DNA from: Blastobasis lacticolella
Taxonomy: Eukaryota; Arthropoda; Insecta; Lepidoptera; Blastobasidae
Length of the DNA stretch: 64,000 nt
Direction of reading: 5' to 3'
Assembly (NCBI GenBank): GCA_905147135.1
Contig: LR990060.1
Location: 8,510,001-8,574,000, forward strand
Below, one piece after another: positions 10,740-21,270 of the stretch. The stretch's first letter is position 1. Each line of letters opens with the position of its first letter. Below the pieces are notes generated by a model, which worked only from the letters and a program-made list of their open reading frames with translations, was not told the DNA's origin and did no database searches. A program made the translations under genes and the position numbers.

Positions 10740-10900
10740 TCCCCGATGCTCGAGTCTTGCTCTCGCATCCGACTTAGCGATCTCTATTTATCGCTTCTTG
10801 GGCCGCAGAACTTCTTTCCGGGATTCGGCAGCTACACACCCCTAATGCCCACGTATCATAAAAACCAAACCAGCGCTGATAAGTCTCTTTGGAAAGTCTG
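10740..10900 (-). pseudogene. RTE-like reverse transcriptase fragment, minus strand
   Basis: The antisense blocks GCTCTCGCATCCGACTTAGC, TCGCTTCTTGGGC, CTTTCCGGGATTCGGCAG and AAACCAAACCAGCGCTGA align in order with the better copy at 47690-47880, which encodes a KKRWIDIAESEARANN-type C-terminus. Frame destroyed. Confidence 0.5.
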
Positions 10901-11039
10901 CCACGAATTTACTTGTAAGTGACCGGCTACACAGAAAAGACGTAAGACGCAGACGCGGCACTCCGTTTATTTACTTTCATACAAAATGTTGTATTTATTT
11001 ATTTAATTCATTGTAAGTACACTTTGTCTCTTAATAGGT

Positions 11040-11420
11040 ATTAATTGACACAAAACCTAGGTAGGTTTGTAGTTTGTAGGTTTTGCAAGTGCGTTGTCAC
11101 AGTAAGTATAGAAGCGTCGTCATGCGAAACACATAGCAAAGACCGGGCGCGGACACGACGCAAATATGTCTGCGCCCTATTGCAAAACATACAGAAAGGA
11201 CAGGATAGGGGCGCTATCGGGCGGGCGGGGAGCCGGGTCTCGCACGCAGCGCTTGCTGTCCTTGTCCTGCCTGCGTCCATGACTGGTCCTAGAAAACGGC
11301 CGCGCCTCGTCTTTTCAATATCTTTTAACAAGTCGCGTCTGCGCCCTGTCTTTATCTTGTTCGTACACCACACAGAAAATACGTAAGACGCTGACTGGGC
11401 GCAGATAGGGCGCGATAGGT
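11040..11420. other. Unclassified GC-rich island, open on both strands
   Basis: About 340 bp that stays open in one frame on each strand (110 and 113 codons) in otherwise AT-rich DNA. Rich in GCGCCC/GGGCGC motifs. The end block CACACAGAAAATACGTAAGA is echoed at 10932-10952 (CACAGAAAAGACGTAAGA), suggesting a repeat unit. The translations show no recognisable domain. An open frame is expected by chance at this GC content. Confidence 0.35.
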
Positions 11421-11774
11421 AATTATAGCGGAGATATTGCGAAAATAAATAATATCACGAAGCAGTGTTTGTGAAAATCAACATAACATGTTGAAACAGA
11501 CTTTTATTAACTAAGATGTAATAATTCCTCATAATCCGCCCATAAAGGGAAGCAATCAAATTACTAACGTAGCAATTAATTAGTCCGTTATAAATAGCAG
11601 TAATAGATCCAATTAACTATTCGGAGCTAAGGTGAAAACGGGGGAACACAGCCGCCCTGCTGAGTCGATACTAAGCTTACTATTAATAGCAAAACTGCTT
11701 ACTCAAACTAATTTGAGGTACCTTTTAGACTGTGAAAGCACCGTAGATCAAGACATCGAATACAAGAAATGTTT
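11421..11774. other. No recognised feature
   Basis: AT-rich. No repeat or coding signature seen. Confidence 0.35.
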
Positions 11775-12270
11775 TTTTTATACCACTAAGGTGGCAAACA
11801 AGCTTGCGGCCTGCCTGATGGTAAGCAGTCACCGCAGCCTATGGACGTTTGCAATACCAGGGGCATCAAACACACATTGCCGACCCCGTAAAAAGCTTTT
11901 AACCCCTTTCTTGAAGAACTCCATGTTGTACTCTCCAGGGAAAACCTCTCCAGGTAGTTGATTCCACAACATTAGTGTGCGTGGGAGAAAGTTCCTTTGG
12001 AACCGCACAGTTCGCGACCAATTTGGCTCCAAGGCGTGAGGATTAACTCCCTCTCGATGGCGAGCGGTGCGATGATAAAATGTAGCTGAAGGCATCATGT
12101 CGAACAGTTCTTCAGAACAAACACCGTTGTACAAGCGGTAGAAGAAAGGGAGGCGAAATCCCTCCGCTGGCTCAGCGGCTCAATACCACTTGTGAGTATG
12201 GTATCATCGACAATTCTCACAGCGCGCTTTTGGATCAAGTCACAAGAACCAAGCCAAATGTGTCACTTTA
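11775..12270 (-). pseudogene. CR1/Jockey-like non-LTR element, C-terminal end of the reverse transcriptase ORF
   Basis: The minus strand from 12134 to 11829 is open for 101 codons. It reads ...FYHRTARHREGVNPHALEP, then RTVRFQRNFLPRTLMLWNQL, PGEVFPGEYNMEFFKKGVK and a stop. This FLPRT..LWN.LP..VFP..Y...FFK block is the hallmark C-terminus of CR1/Jockey-type RTs. Upstream (12135-12260, still antisense) gives a QKRAVRIVDD-like stretch with breaks. The 3' UTR carries the GGCAAACAAGCTTGCGGCCT block seen at 38236-38400 and 46030-46215. 5'-truncated, as is usual for these elements. Confidence 0.75.
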
Positions 12271-12419
12271 TAGCGATAGTATAGATTTTATAGACCGACA
12301 CAACGTTGGTCTGCCTTTGTACAATCTGGCACGTTCAGTACAGTCGAAATACTATGCTTTTGTCGACGCATGATCCTCGTGGCAGTTTTGCTGGTCAGCC
12401 GCATTAAAGTCACCTTTTG

Positions 12420-12960
12420 GGGAGTCATCATTTAATCTTACATCAGATCAACAGCCCTTTCACTGCTGAACATGAGCCTCCTCCACATTGGTGCAGGGGT
12501 TTGCCCTAATCTTCACGTCAGACAAGGTGGTTGGAGATCGTAGTTGGAGAACATAAACTGGCGGCTTTGGATTCGGTGGAAATACGTGCAAAGAAGATAA
12601 TTGGTGACCCGCAGTTGATTAAAGCTAGAAGATCTCAGTGTTATAAACATAACAATGGAAAATGCTGCTGCCGATTGTCCAGTATACGGAGACACTAAAA
12701 TCTGTTCATACTAACTTGTCTTATTTGGTTGTGGAAATTATGTATTTAAATGGATTAATTGCAGCGGTATACGCCGAAATTCATACTGTATGTGTTTCTT
12801 ATATAATTAAAGACATATATACGCAGTTTACGGAGCGTGTTTGATACGAGTTTGTTCACAAAATAAGACAAGTCAGTCTGGACAGTACATAGCTAGATCG
12901 TTTGCCTAGAAAATCTTAGTCGCCTTGTATGACACCCAAGAATGTAATGGATTGGTGCCG
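12420..12960. repeat. Old copy of repeat family A, interrupted by a MITE
   Basis: Family A blocks (AACAGCCCTTTCACTGCTGA, TTGGAGATCGTAG, AATGGAAAATGCTGCTGCCG, then AAAATCTTAGTCGCCTTGTA) are in order but split by the inverted-repeat element at 12694-12885. It resumes directly after that insertion. Confidence 0.5.
12694..12885. mobile_element. Small inverted-repeat transposon (MITE family M1)
   Basis: The left end contains AACTTGTCTTATTTGGTTGT and the right end CACAAAATAAGACAAGTCAG, which are inverted repeats of about 20 bp. A second copy at 38402-38575 shares CTAAAATCT, GACTTGTCTTATTTGG and GGAAATTATGTATTT. No ORF. Confidence 0.55.
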
Positions 12961-12974
12961 GCAGTTTTATAACA

Positions 12975-13130
12975 GGTATAAAATATTACAAAATAAATAC
13001 ATAAATAAATAAATAAAGCCCACGCCTCTGTCCCACAGGTGGGGTAGGCAGAGACTATAGACCGCCACTTTGCTCTGTCCTGACACAACTCCCTAGCCTC
13101 GCATATATCCACAACTCTTTTCATGCATGT
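12975..13130 (-). pseudogene. Retroelement-derived fragment, minus strand
   Basis: The minus frame gives MKRVVDICEARELCQDRAKW, then RSIVSAYPTCGTEAW, ending in an A/T-rich (AAAT)n stretch at 12990-13015. I recognise this as a recurrent repeat-encoded peptide of lepidopteran genomes but cannot assign the class firmly. Confidence 0.45.
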
Positions 13131-14062
13131 CTTTTTACAAAATTAATTGAGTAAAACAAACTTGAACATGTCCATACTTTAACTGCTTCCGAACTACTAA
13201 TAGACAAACTTTGGACTGCTCAAACAAACAGAGCGCACTGTAACAAAGTAAAAATGAGTCCAAGTATCAAAGCGAGCGATCCTACATTTGAAATTGGAGC
13301 TTTAATGAAAAAAGTTCCTAAAAGGCTTAGTCTACATGACTCCTGGAGGCTTTAATCCTCATGGCGTTATGAAAAATTCAATAAAATGAATAATCCACTC
13401 CAGAAGCTTAATAAAGACGGTCACTTTTTTAATGCAGAAAGAGCCTTGCTGACAGAATTTTAAAATTATTCTGGTTTGCTCTTGGCAAAGTGAGGCTAAC
13501 TATGGAGGAGTTTTACTGTAATACTCCTTTCGTACGTTGTTATAACCCTTAGAAGAGGCACTATTGAATAGTTAGTTAGGTCTTATTTAATTTTTTATTT
13601 CATTTACACTTTGTTTTTTTACATTTCTATTTTTGTAATATTTAATGGCCTGGAAACTAAGTTGTAGGCATAACTTTTACTTTATCTTTTTAAATAAAGT
13701 GACGTACTGGCTGGCAAGATACAACCGATAGCACAGATTAGAAAAAGTAAGAGATAAAATTCTACATTCCAAGACTTTTAAGTAATGGTCTTATTCATAA
13801 AAGTTATTTGTCGCTTATTACCTGAATCTATTTTAGCTAAAATAAGTTTTGATACTTTCTTTAAAAATTCAATCATTCTAGTGAGAAAGCAAAAAAATTG
13901 CTAAAAAAGTTTTATTAAACGTCATTTAACATTTATGAATCAGACGATATACTTACCGTATTTAAAATCGTAGGCTCATTGTCTACCCTCTTAAAGAGAC
14001 GACTGATTTTGCTATTTTAGGTATAAAGAAAACAAAGATAACTTACTATACGACTAAGTAAT
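13131..14062. other. No recognised feature
   Basis: AT-rich. No coding or repeat signature that I can support. Confidence 0.35.
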
Positions 14063-14237
14063 GGCTGTTTTTAGAGGCGGAGAACTTTATATTGAAATAA
14101 AACGAAGAAAAAAATATTAAGTATCCGTGAAACTGCTCTATTGGAAAGATAATTTTATGGCATTTATGTCTGAATATGATTTCGATCATGTGGCTGCCGT
14201 GACTACGAATAAAGTTCTCGGCCTCTAAAAAAACAGC
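14063..14237. mobile_element. Short inverted-repeat element (MITE-like)
   Basis: GGCTGTTTTTAGAGGCGGAG plus AACTTTAT at 14063-14090 is inverted as ATAAAGTTCTCGGCCTCTAA plus AAAAACAGC at 14209-14237. The arms are nearly perfect over 28 bp with ~118 bp between them. No ORF. Confidence 0.5.
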
Positions 14238-15589
14238 TTCTTAACAGCCAACGGTCCAACACAATCACAATAACCACAAATCTATATCTATAATTTTAAT
14301 CTATCTATGAATGTGCAATGTTTGTAAGGCGGTACATCAACAGATTTACTTTTAGCACGCGAGCTCGTCGCTGTGATCAATTAATTGCACCAGCCCATAT
14401 GTGGTGTTATAATAATGGCGTCGAAAATCTATAACAAACTACGTGCAGTGACTGGGTTGATTATTTAGTTGACAAAGCATATTACTCTATTAACGAAATT
14501 TAAGCGACTCTTTAATTTAACTTAAGAATAATTAATAACTATACTTTGCAAATATTGGAAATAAATAATGTAACTTAATGACTTATATATGTGTAGCTTA
14601 GTAATGAAATAAATTTAGCATAATTATTTAATAACAATTTGACATGTGCGGAGATATATTTTATTTTATTTGAATGACCTAAAACTTTGAATTATTGTAT
14701 GTCCCTGGGCAGACAGCAGAACTCTCTGTATTCACTTAACATCTGTATATTATTTATATGTAGACCAACCTGTGTATCACAATAAAAGTATTTAAATTTG
14801 AATTTGAACAAAGATAAGATAATACCCGAAAAAATTAACATCCTAAATCTAGCAATGCCAAAAAGCTATCTAATAGCACAGAGAAAAACAAATAGCTAAT
14901 AGCGATCCATTCCGATTTGAAAATCACTTCTCTTTTGAGAGAACAAAAATGAAAGTAGAACAATGGGCGCCCGAAATCATTCTTAGATCAAAACCTGGCT
15001 TGGTAAAACAAAAGACGGGGAGATGAAAATACAAGTTAGCCAAAATGTACTGAGAGTTTCTGTGAAATGTTTGCGATAGCTTTGCCCAATGTATGAAGAG
15101 GAAAGACTTTTTTGGTAAGTTTTGAAAGCTTAAATCTATTCAGATATTTAGTATATTATAGATAACACTTTTATACACTAGTAACACTGAATATATTATA
15201 AACTTTTAATTAATTGCGACCGGTTTCGGACATCATCTTCTGGCAAATTGCCAGATATATGTTCAAATGTGTATGACTGGAACTAGTGTATTTAAACTAA
15301 TACATAATATAAAAGAGGTCCATCAAGAACGCAGAACACAAAGTGTCAACTACTTATTTAGTATATCTCTGAACTTGTGCGTGCATAACCGTCGCTCCTA
15401 TTTGTGTTTTTATTTTGTGAATTAACACTTCTCCAAATTAAAATTCAAGGATTTTTAAATTTTAAACGAGTGGACTGACTATTAGGCTATTTACGAATAA
15501 ATAGTCTACGACTTAAACGATTAAGGCTTAAGATACATAATATATGGCATGAATTTAATACAAATATCTGAAATTATATTGGGATTGAA
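14238..15589. other. No recognised gene; AT-rich
   Basis: A possible retroelement A-rich 3' end at about 14780-14812 (AATAAAAGTATTTAAATTTG). A GCGACCGGTTTCGGACATCA motif at 15218-15237 stands out in GC content but I cannot assign it. Confidence 0.35.
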
Positions 15590-16010
15590 CATTCGACCTT
15601 CAGTACTACAGGCGCCTTGATCATGCTTAACGGAACGATTTGATATCAGGCATTGGACCGTCATCTCATATGGTGGTAAGAAATAGTCTGCTTACTCAAG
15701 CATTGAAGGTATTCAGTTAATAATGTTGAGGGAATACACTCGCAGGCAACGTGTTCCATTTCTAAGCCGTACGCATTTTATAGGTTTATCCAAAGCGGTT
15801 TGTCTGGAAGATCCACGTCATAAGGATGGAACGTCCGCCCGGATCACGTCTCTCGAAAGGATATCGAAACACAGTGTCGTCTAGTAACCTAGTAAACTCA
15901 GTAAGTTATCTACTTAACTAGTTAAGTAGCTACCTACAAAACTTAGTGATACCTCAGAGCCAATGTATCGAAAATGCTTAAATGTATGTTTTGGCACTTG
16001 TAAGTCTGAG
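15590..16010. repeat. Decayed retroelement-like repeat
   Basis: Contains ACACTCGCAGGCAACGTGTT, GGTTTATCCAAAGCGG, ATGGAACGTCCGCCCGGATC and CGAAACACAGTGTCGTCTAG. Parts recur at 18040-18080 (ACTAGGTTACTAGACGTCAC) and 53767-53785 (GGGAACACACTCGCAGG). Class not certain. Confidence 0.4.
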
Positions 16011-16484
16011 TCCTCTAACCTTTGTCTTTGGATCTTAGCCCAAAAACGCCATTATATTCACCCAAACAGAACATCACATCTCACAATTGGGCGTTCAAAA
16101 CTAAAAAACAAAAGGAAATCTTTCAAAGCAAATTTCCAGCCGCACGTACATTATTTTTTCCATTCAACGTATGCAGCCTGAATAGGTGGCCTGCAACTGA
16201 ATGATAATAAGTCATCAATTGTCTGCGACCCACCGGTGGGAGAATAAATAACCATGTATTGTACCTTCGCCGGCGTTTGCCTCGTGTCGTTCTAGTATAA
16301 TGGATTTTGAAGGCTCTCCTTTTATATTTTTTATCCACGGGTATTTCGTCTCAATCACTCGAAAATAAGGTGACAAATATTTTATCTGTTTGAATTGAAT
16401 ACCGCATAAATCAAGAAATCGAAGCCCTTTAAGGATGGATGACTGTTTATTTTCAGATAATATTACGTTATGTTGAACATTTAC
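16011..16484. other. No recognised feature
   Basis: Mixed composition. Short open frames on both strands without a family signature. Confidence 0.35.
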
Positions 16485-16560
16485 CGATGCTCTTACGCTG
16501 AGGGAAAACATCGTGAGGAAACCTGCACATTCAGATGACCTATGTTACTATCGCAGTTCT
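16485..16560 (+). repeat. SINE family S1 fragment, plus strand
   Basis: Holds only the central block: TACCGATGCTCTTACGCTGA, GGGAAAACATCGTGAGGAAA, CCTGCACATTCAG. Confidence 0.5.
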
Positions 16561-16664
16561 TTGTCCTCGATTTTTGTAATTTTTCTGAGGAATGAGGAAC
16601 CAAAAACCGACATAGCCCTAAATATTGCTGAGCATACAGTGGCATTGGGCAGGTCACATAGCTC

Positions 16665-16915
16665 TAAGAACAGAGAGCCGATAGGGCAGTAAAATTTTCG
16701 AGTAGCGACCATGTACCGGAAGACGCGTGGGTAGGCTTCCCACTGACGTCTGGGTGGACTGACGACCTGGTAAAGATCGCAGGTACCAGCTGGATGCGGA
16801 AGGCACAGTACCGGCCTTTGTGGAGATCTCTGGGGGAGGCCTATGCCTAGCAGTTGGTGTCCTTCGGTATCAGCCGAATAATGATACCGAAGGACAGCCG
16901 CTGATGATGATCGAA
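16665..16915 (+). pseudogene. RTE-like reverse transcriptase C-terminal fragment with hairpin tail
   Basis: Blocks CGAGTAGCGACCATGTACCG, GGTGGACTGACGACCTGGTA, AGCTGGATGCGGAAGGCACA and GGAGATCTCTGGGGGAGGCC encode the ...DDLVKIAGTSWMRKAQ...PLWRSLGEAY C-terminus. Where other copies run into (ATG)n, this copy has a perfect hairpin at 16860-16894 before GATGATGATC. Confidence 0.6.
16860..16894. repeat. Perfect 13-bp inverted repeat (hairpin)
   Basis: TCCTTCGGTATCA, nine unpaired bases, then TGATACCGAAGGA. It lies at the 3' tail of the RTE-like fragment. Too long to be likely by chance at one position. Confidence 0.8.
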
Positions 16916-17204
16916 ATTATATTCGAACATTTTTCAGGGAGGCCGGATGATGTGAATAATTACGAAGTAGAAATAGTCGATTTTCAGATTCGCCGCTCGG
17001 CATTTTCGCCAGTCTTGTTCGAAGTGGTATTCTTCTTTCGTTCTTAAACGATGAAGAGGTTGTCACTCCATATCTGAAAGTGGTTTTTGTTCAGTCGCGA
17101 ACGGGAATCATTTACGTAATTTTATCAATTGTTCCTTTCTACATTTCGGTCTCGTTATTTCTGACCGTGTTTTTCATGTTTTAATAAGCCAATGAGTTGA
17201 GGCA
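16916..17204. other. No recognised feature
   Basis: An open frame of 75 codons on the + strand covers part of it, with no domain signature. Confidence 0.35.
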
Positions 17205-17520
17205 TAGATAGGGGCGCCCGTAAATCAGCACAAAGACCGCGTCATCTTAGTCTTACCGCTGCACGAGTTCGTCTTAAACTCATACATATATCGATTTTCC
17301 AGCTGCCCGCTGGAGCCGCTTTGGTTGAACCTTTATAATGCGAACGGCTAAGCAATGTAACGCGTTGCCTGAGTTTGTTCCCTGATTACTATAATCAGGA
17401 CGCCTTCAAAGCTAGAGTGAATAGGCTGTTCCTAGACAGGCATGCTCTATCTTCGACCGCATCGTCACTTACCATCAGGTTAGATGGCGGTCAAATGCCT
17501 AGACAGCCTAAAAAAAAAAA
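17205..17520 (+). pseudogene. CR1/Jockey-like element 3' end with A tail
   Basis: Decayed frames give a NALP...DYYNQDAF...KARVNRL series around 17355-17430, followed by the tail block CATCAGGTTAGATGGCGGTC and an 11-base A run at about 17509-17519. The 3' end matches 29917-30025. 5'-truncated. Confidence 0.55.
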
Positions 17521-19150
17521 GAAAAAGATTTCTATATCGCTCACGTTGTAAAACTAAAACAAAAAATAAAATTTCCATGTCGATCTGTCGCGAACTGTAC
17601 CTCTACTTCGAAATTTCGTTAGTGCAAAGTAAAGTTTGGTCGAAATGCTCCTGATGTGTCAAGATGGGTCGCCAACAACTATAAATCTGAAGCTCGAACG
17701 AGTCGCTAGCACTATCTGCGAATGAGAGCACTGGGGTGGCAAATATTACCTATTTCGTGGCAGGAGTGTGTGCATTTGTTTGAGGGTGCCCTTAGAGCCG
17801 GGTTTACTAATTCTGCTCGATTTAATAATCTTAAAGTAGGTATTTCACCTACTCCAGCTCAAATTCCAAAAATAAAGTACAAGATTCCAATATTATTTTG
17901 AATGGTTAAAAAAATTTTAAAATAAGATAAAATATCCATTTGTGGCATTTATTTAACTATTTCCTCTACCGATTTGTTTGTCAAGCAAGCGTACAAACAC
18001 AAAAAACAAGTACTACGTAATTTGAGATACCATAATATTAGTATACTAGGTTACTAGACGTCACAACGTTTCGACATTCTTTCTCCCATAGTGAGACGCG
18101 ATCCTAACTAAGATAAAATTCCTTCCGCCTGTAATTGTATATTACGTTCACCTACCTATTCGTAACAGGACGCACTATAGGACCGCATAGGCGCATACAA
18201 TGTACAATAAACACTTGATAACACGTGGCGGATGTTCTCGAGTTTTCTTCCGGACGAATTTTCCTATTTGATAGTGAAAACCGTATCATAATCTGTTGCA
18301 TGGTTTCAGAGATAGACAGATGCCGCAAGCGAAATATTATATAAGAATCATTACAGTGAAACAAGATTTTAAAATTACAATTTTAAAACAACTTCAGTAA
18401 CTTTGTGTTCACATTATGAAAAACTATTAACACTGCGCTTACGCACGCACTGCTTTGGTTCTGAGTTTCAACTCTCAACTCAACCGATTCAACTCTTAGT
18501 CTAAGTATAGATCAGTTGACGTTGCAATGGCGGTGCCTCCTATATGCACAATAAAAGGAGCTAACATGGGTATGTTCACCAACAGAGACATATACGGTTC
18601 ATCATATACGGTTCTGGTTAGATCGATTTGCTGTCTTCTGAACTATCAAAATAACTCTCAATATACGCCAGCGTATCGGCGGCGGCAGCATAGCGGCCAA
18701 CAGTCGTACTGTCACAGTTATATCGCAATTAGAAAGACAAAGTATCGCTTGAGAGACTCGGCCGACACATTCAACACATTTTCATTACATAAAACAACAT
18801 TTTCTCGTAATCTGAATTGATATAGTGCGTAAACGTTGTTAGTATTGAAGACAAGGAACAGAAACCGACTTACAGTAAAAAGATTTTGCAAAAAAATGGT
18901 CGATTAATCATCCGCGATTTCACAGTTGGCGAGATAAAAACTTGAACAGAGGAAAATAAAACGAACGGTTCAGATGTAGTTTGCTACCAGTACCTACGGC
19001 AAACATAATCTCTATCTTAAATAAATGAATCGTGGTAAGTAGTTGAAATTGCGTTTTTCTTGCTTCTAAAATAAAACAGCAATCTTTGTTTTAAATCACA
19101 AATCTTAGAAACATCTTCATTTTTATAATATGTATTGTATGACGTTCATA
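17521..19150. other. No recognised gene
   Basis: Largely AT-rich. A short block at 18040-18070 shares ACTAGGTTACTAGACGTCAC with the 15590-16010 repeat. A 97-codon frame at 18527-18820 has no motif that I recognise. Confidence 0.35.
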
Positions 19151-19202
19151 AGTGTTTGTGAAAACCTAAACTGAATAAACACATTTGATTTGATTTGATT
19201 TA
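19151..19202 (+). repeat. Retroelement 3' terminus with (TTTGA)n tail
   Basis: AACTGAATAAACACATTTGA followed by TTTGATTTGATTT. A poly(A)-signal-like AATAAA and a pentamer tail suggest the 3' end of a degraded non-LTR element. Confidence 0.4.
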
Positions 19203-19489
19203 CGATAATTTCTTGTCGTTAAAATTGTTTGTTTGAATTCTGTGTGCTATAACTGATGGTATTCGGGTAAGTCACAATGTTCGTGGGACCCAGAGATTTT
19301 ACATATTACTATATGGTAAAGTGTGGTACCTATAATAATATAATAGCGATTTTCCATTACAATTTCGATTTATATTGCTTTCCGCAAAACACGTTGATTA
19401 AAGTACCCTGCGGTTCAACATTTTAGTTAAATGAGACCGAAGTGCGTGTATCGTAGATATTATGAGCTACAGTCAGTTATATTTAAGTT

Positions 19490-19845
19490 AGGTTATGGCA
19501 CTATCTACTTTAAGACGAAGATCTTTGACCAATGTGTGTTGCCAGTCTAACTACGGAACTGAAACGTGGCTCACTATTGGGCCTTAAAAGAAAGCTCAAA
19601 GTACCCAAAGGGCAATGGAAAGGGCTATGCTCGGAGTCTCGTTGCGCAAACGAATCAGAAATGAGGAGATTCGCAAGCGAACCAAGGTCACAGACGTAGC
19701 TCTAAGGATTGCCAGGCTGAAGAGGCAGTAGGCCTCCCGCAAGGTGGACCGACGAGCTGGATGCGGAAGGCACAAGATCGGCCTTTGTGGAGATAGCGGC
19801 CTGTCTTTTGGCTGATATGATGATGATGATGACGATGATGGCACT
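19490..19845 (+). pseudogene. RTE-like reverse transcriptase C-terminal fragment
   Basis: Forward frames give KIFDQCVLPV, then a QRAMERAMLGVSLRNRIRNE block, then EIRKRTKVTDVALRIARLKR, then a jump to the RWTDELDAEGTRSAF-like end. This RAMLG(V/I)SLR.R.RN..IR..TKVTD order is typical of RTE-clade RT. The middle (RWAGH... through EWRPR) is deleted. Ends in (ATG)n at 19818-19840. Confidence 0.7.
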
Positions 19846-19848
19846 ATT

Positions 19849-20225
19849 AGGAGCGTCGGTGGCTCAATTGGTTACGGTATCTGACTCATAAGCGAGAGGT
19901 ACCGGGTTCGAATCCCACTGCGGCATGTACCAATGACTCGTTTCTGAGTTATGTACATTAGTTGAATACTAACGCTCTTACGGTGAGTGAAAATATCGTG
20001 ATGAAACCTGCACATTCAGGTGACTAAATGTATAACCATGATCCAATCTGGTCAGGTTTCCCTGGTAGCAGGGTCACGGATATCAGATGGCAGTCGCTCC
20101 ACTGTAATTAATGGACCTGCCAAATCCTGGATCATGCTCAAGGCGGACTCTGGCCCCTCGTGCGGAAGAGCACAACCGGGACAATAACGCCAAGATGATA
20201 ATTATTACTATCTTTAAATGGGAAA
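19849..20225 (+). repeat. SINE family S1, nearly full length
   Basis: The tRNA-like head at 19852-19925 has a box A-like GGTGGCTCAATTGGTTACGG, an anticodon-arm GACTCATAAGCGAG and a box B-like GGTTCGAATCC. The body follows with CTCTTACGGTGAGTGAAAAT, CCATGATCCAATCTGGTCAG, GGCAGTCGCTCCACTGTAAT and a CACAACCGGGACAATAACGC end. It lies directly after the RTE fragment's ATG repeat. Confidence 0.7.
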
Positions 20226-20528
20226 AATATTTCTATCGTTAATTTAAATAGGAGGTTCTGTAGCATCACCCATTGCCAACGGATCCCGAAAATCTTTTGG
20301 CTCGAGAACAACAGCCGAAAGCTCGGTCGCAAACATCGGTTACCAGTGTCCCCGCAGCCATTTACTCAAACGTACTGTTCAACTTCGCCATTCTTTCAAC
20401 CGATCCCACTTTTAGTGAAACTCCTGGAAACTAACTTGGAACTTTATTCCTTTGACCTGAAAACGGTCAATGGTAAATATTATCGAGGAAATCGAGAATG
20501 CAAGTTGTGTTACGATATTGCTGCTAGT
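20226..20528. other. No recognised feature
   Basis: No gene or repeat that I can support. Confidence 0.35.
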
Positions 20529-20530
20529 TT

Positions 20531-20849
20531 AATTGAGAATTAGAACTTTCTGAGACTGGGCTTCTTGAATTCTACGTTCAGTGTTTACGTTACTGTTTCG
20601 GTTTGGTTATCCTACAAGGTAGAGGACTATTACAGTGATGAGGCATGTCATATTTCCTAATATAGACAACGAACCTGCGATTCTAGTCTAATTGAGAATT
20701 AGAACTTTCTGAGACTGAGCTTTTTGAATTCTACGCTCAGTGTTTGCATTACTGTTTCGGTTTGGAGGATAAGGTAGAAGAAAATTACAGGGATGAGGCG
20801 TGTCATCTTTCCTAATAGAGACAACGCATACGGTTTTAGTTAAATGAAA
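20531..20849. repeat. Local tandem duplication, period 159 bp
   Basis: AATTGAGAATTAGAACTTTC begins at 20531 and again at 20690. Both units continue through GAATTCTACG, TTACTGTTTCGGTTTGG and GATGAGGC(A/G)TGTCAT. Several substitutions and a small indel separate the two, so it is not recent. The right part of each unit resembles the GGATAAGGTAG...GATGAGGC region of repeat family B. Confidence 0.75.
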
Positions 20850-21059
20850 CCAAATGTTTCAAGTGTCAGTAACGTGCGACTAGACATTCATATAATTTTG
20901 AAGTGACATTTAAACGCGTTAGAAAGTCCTACAATTTTAAAGTGATATTTAACGACAGCACAACATGCGTCGCTGACGCTTGAAATAATCTTAAGTGCAT
21001 AAATCTTTGAGCTACACTTACCGCTACCGAGAAGGGTATTTACTGATAAAATCATCATC
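20850..21059. other. No recognised feature
   Basis: Short AT-rich stretch. Two similar TTTGAAGTGACATTTAA-like blocks (about 20897 and 20938) hint at a minor duplication. Confidence 0.3.
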
Positions 21060-21270
21060 ACCTCCTCTAAAAAGAGCGAGTCAGGCATACCATCGAACGG
21101 CGTATGAAAATATATTTGAATTTGGAAGAGTCAAAAGAGGCGTAACAGGATGGTAGCTTCTGGCACTCGATAGACTACCTCTGTAGGATGGGATACGGGC
21201 GTGATTGAGACTGCCATCTCCAACCCGTCTGCCAAGCGTGAAGATTACAACAATGCCAACTAGTAACATG
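21060..21270. repeat. Interspersed repeat fragment (retroelement-like)
   Basis: TGTAGGATGGGATACGGGCG, TGAGACTGCCATCTCCAACC and CGTCTGCCAAGCGTGAAGAT form a block that I recognise as a recurrent lepidopteran repeat end. Class not assigned. Confidence 0.4.

Noticed and set aside
11829..12134. Independent host gene of 101 codons
   Set aside because: The translation is the C-terminus of a CR1/Jockey-type reverse transcriptase, and its 3' end is repeated elsewhere in the window.
18527..18820. 97-codon ORF as a gene
   Set aside because: No domain, no splice evidence, and a composition like the surrounding non-coding DNA.
19852..19925. Functional tRNA gene
   Set aside because: The anticodon-loop sequence differs between copies of the same repeat (CTCATAA, CTCGTAA, CTCGCAA) and the body is a dispersed SINE.
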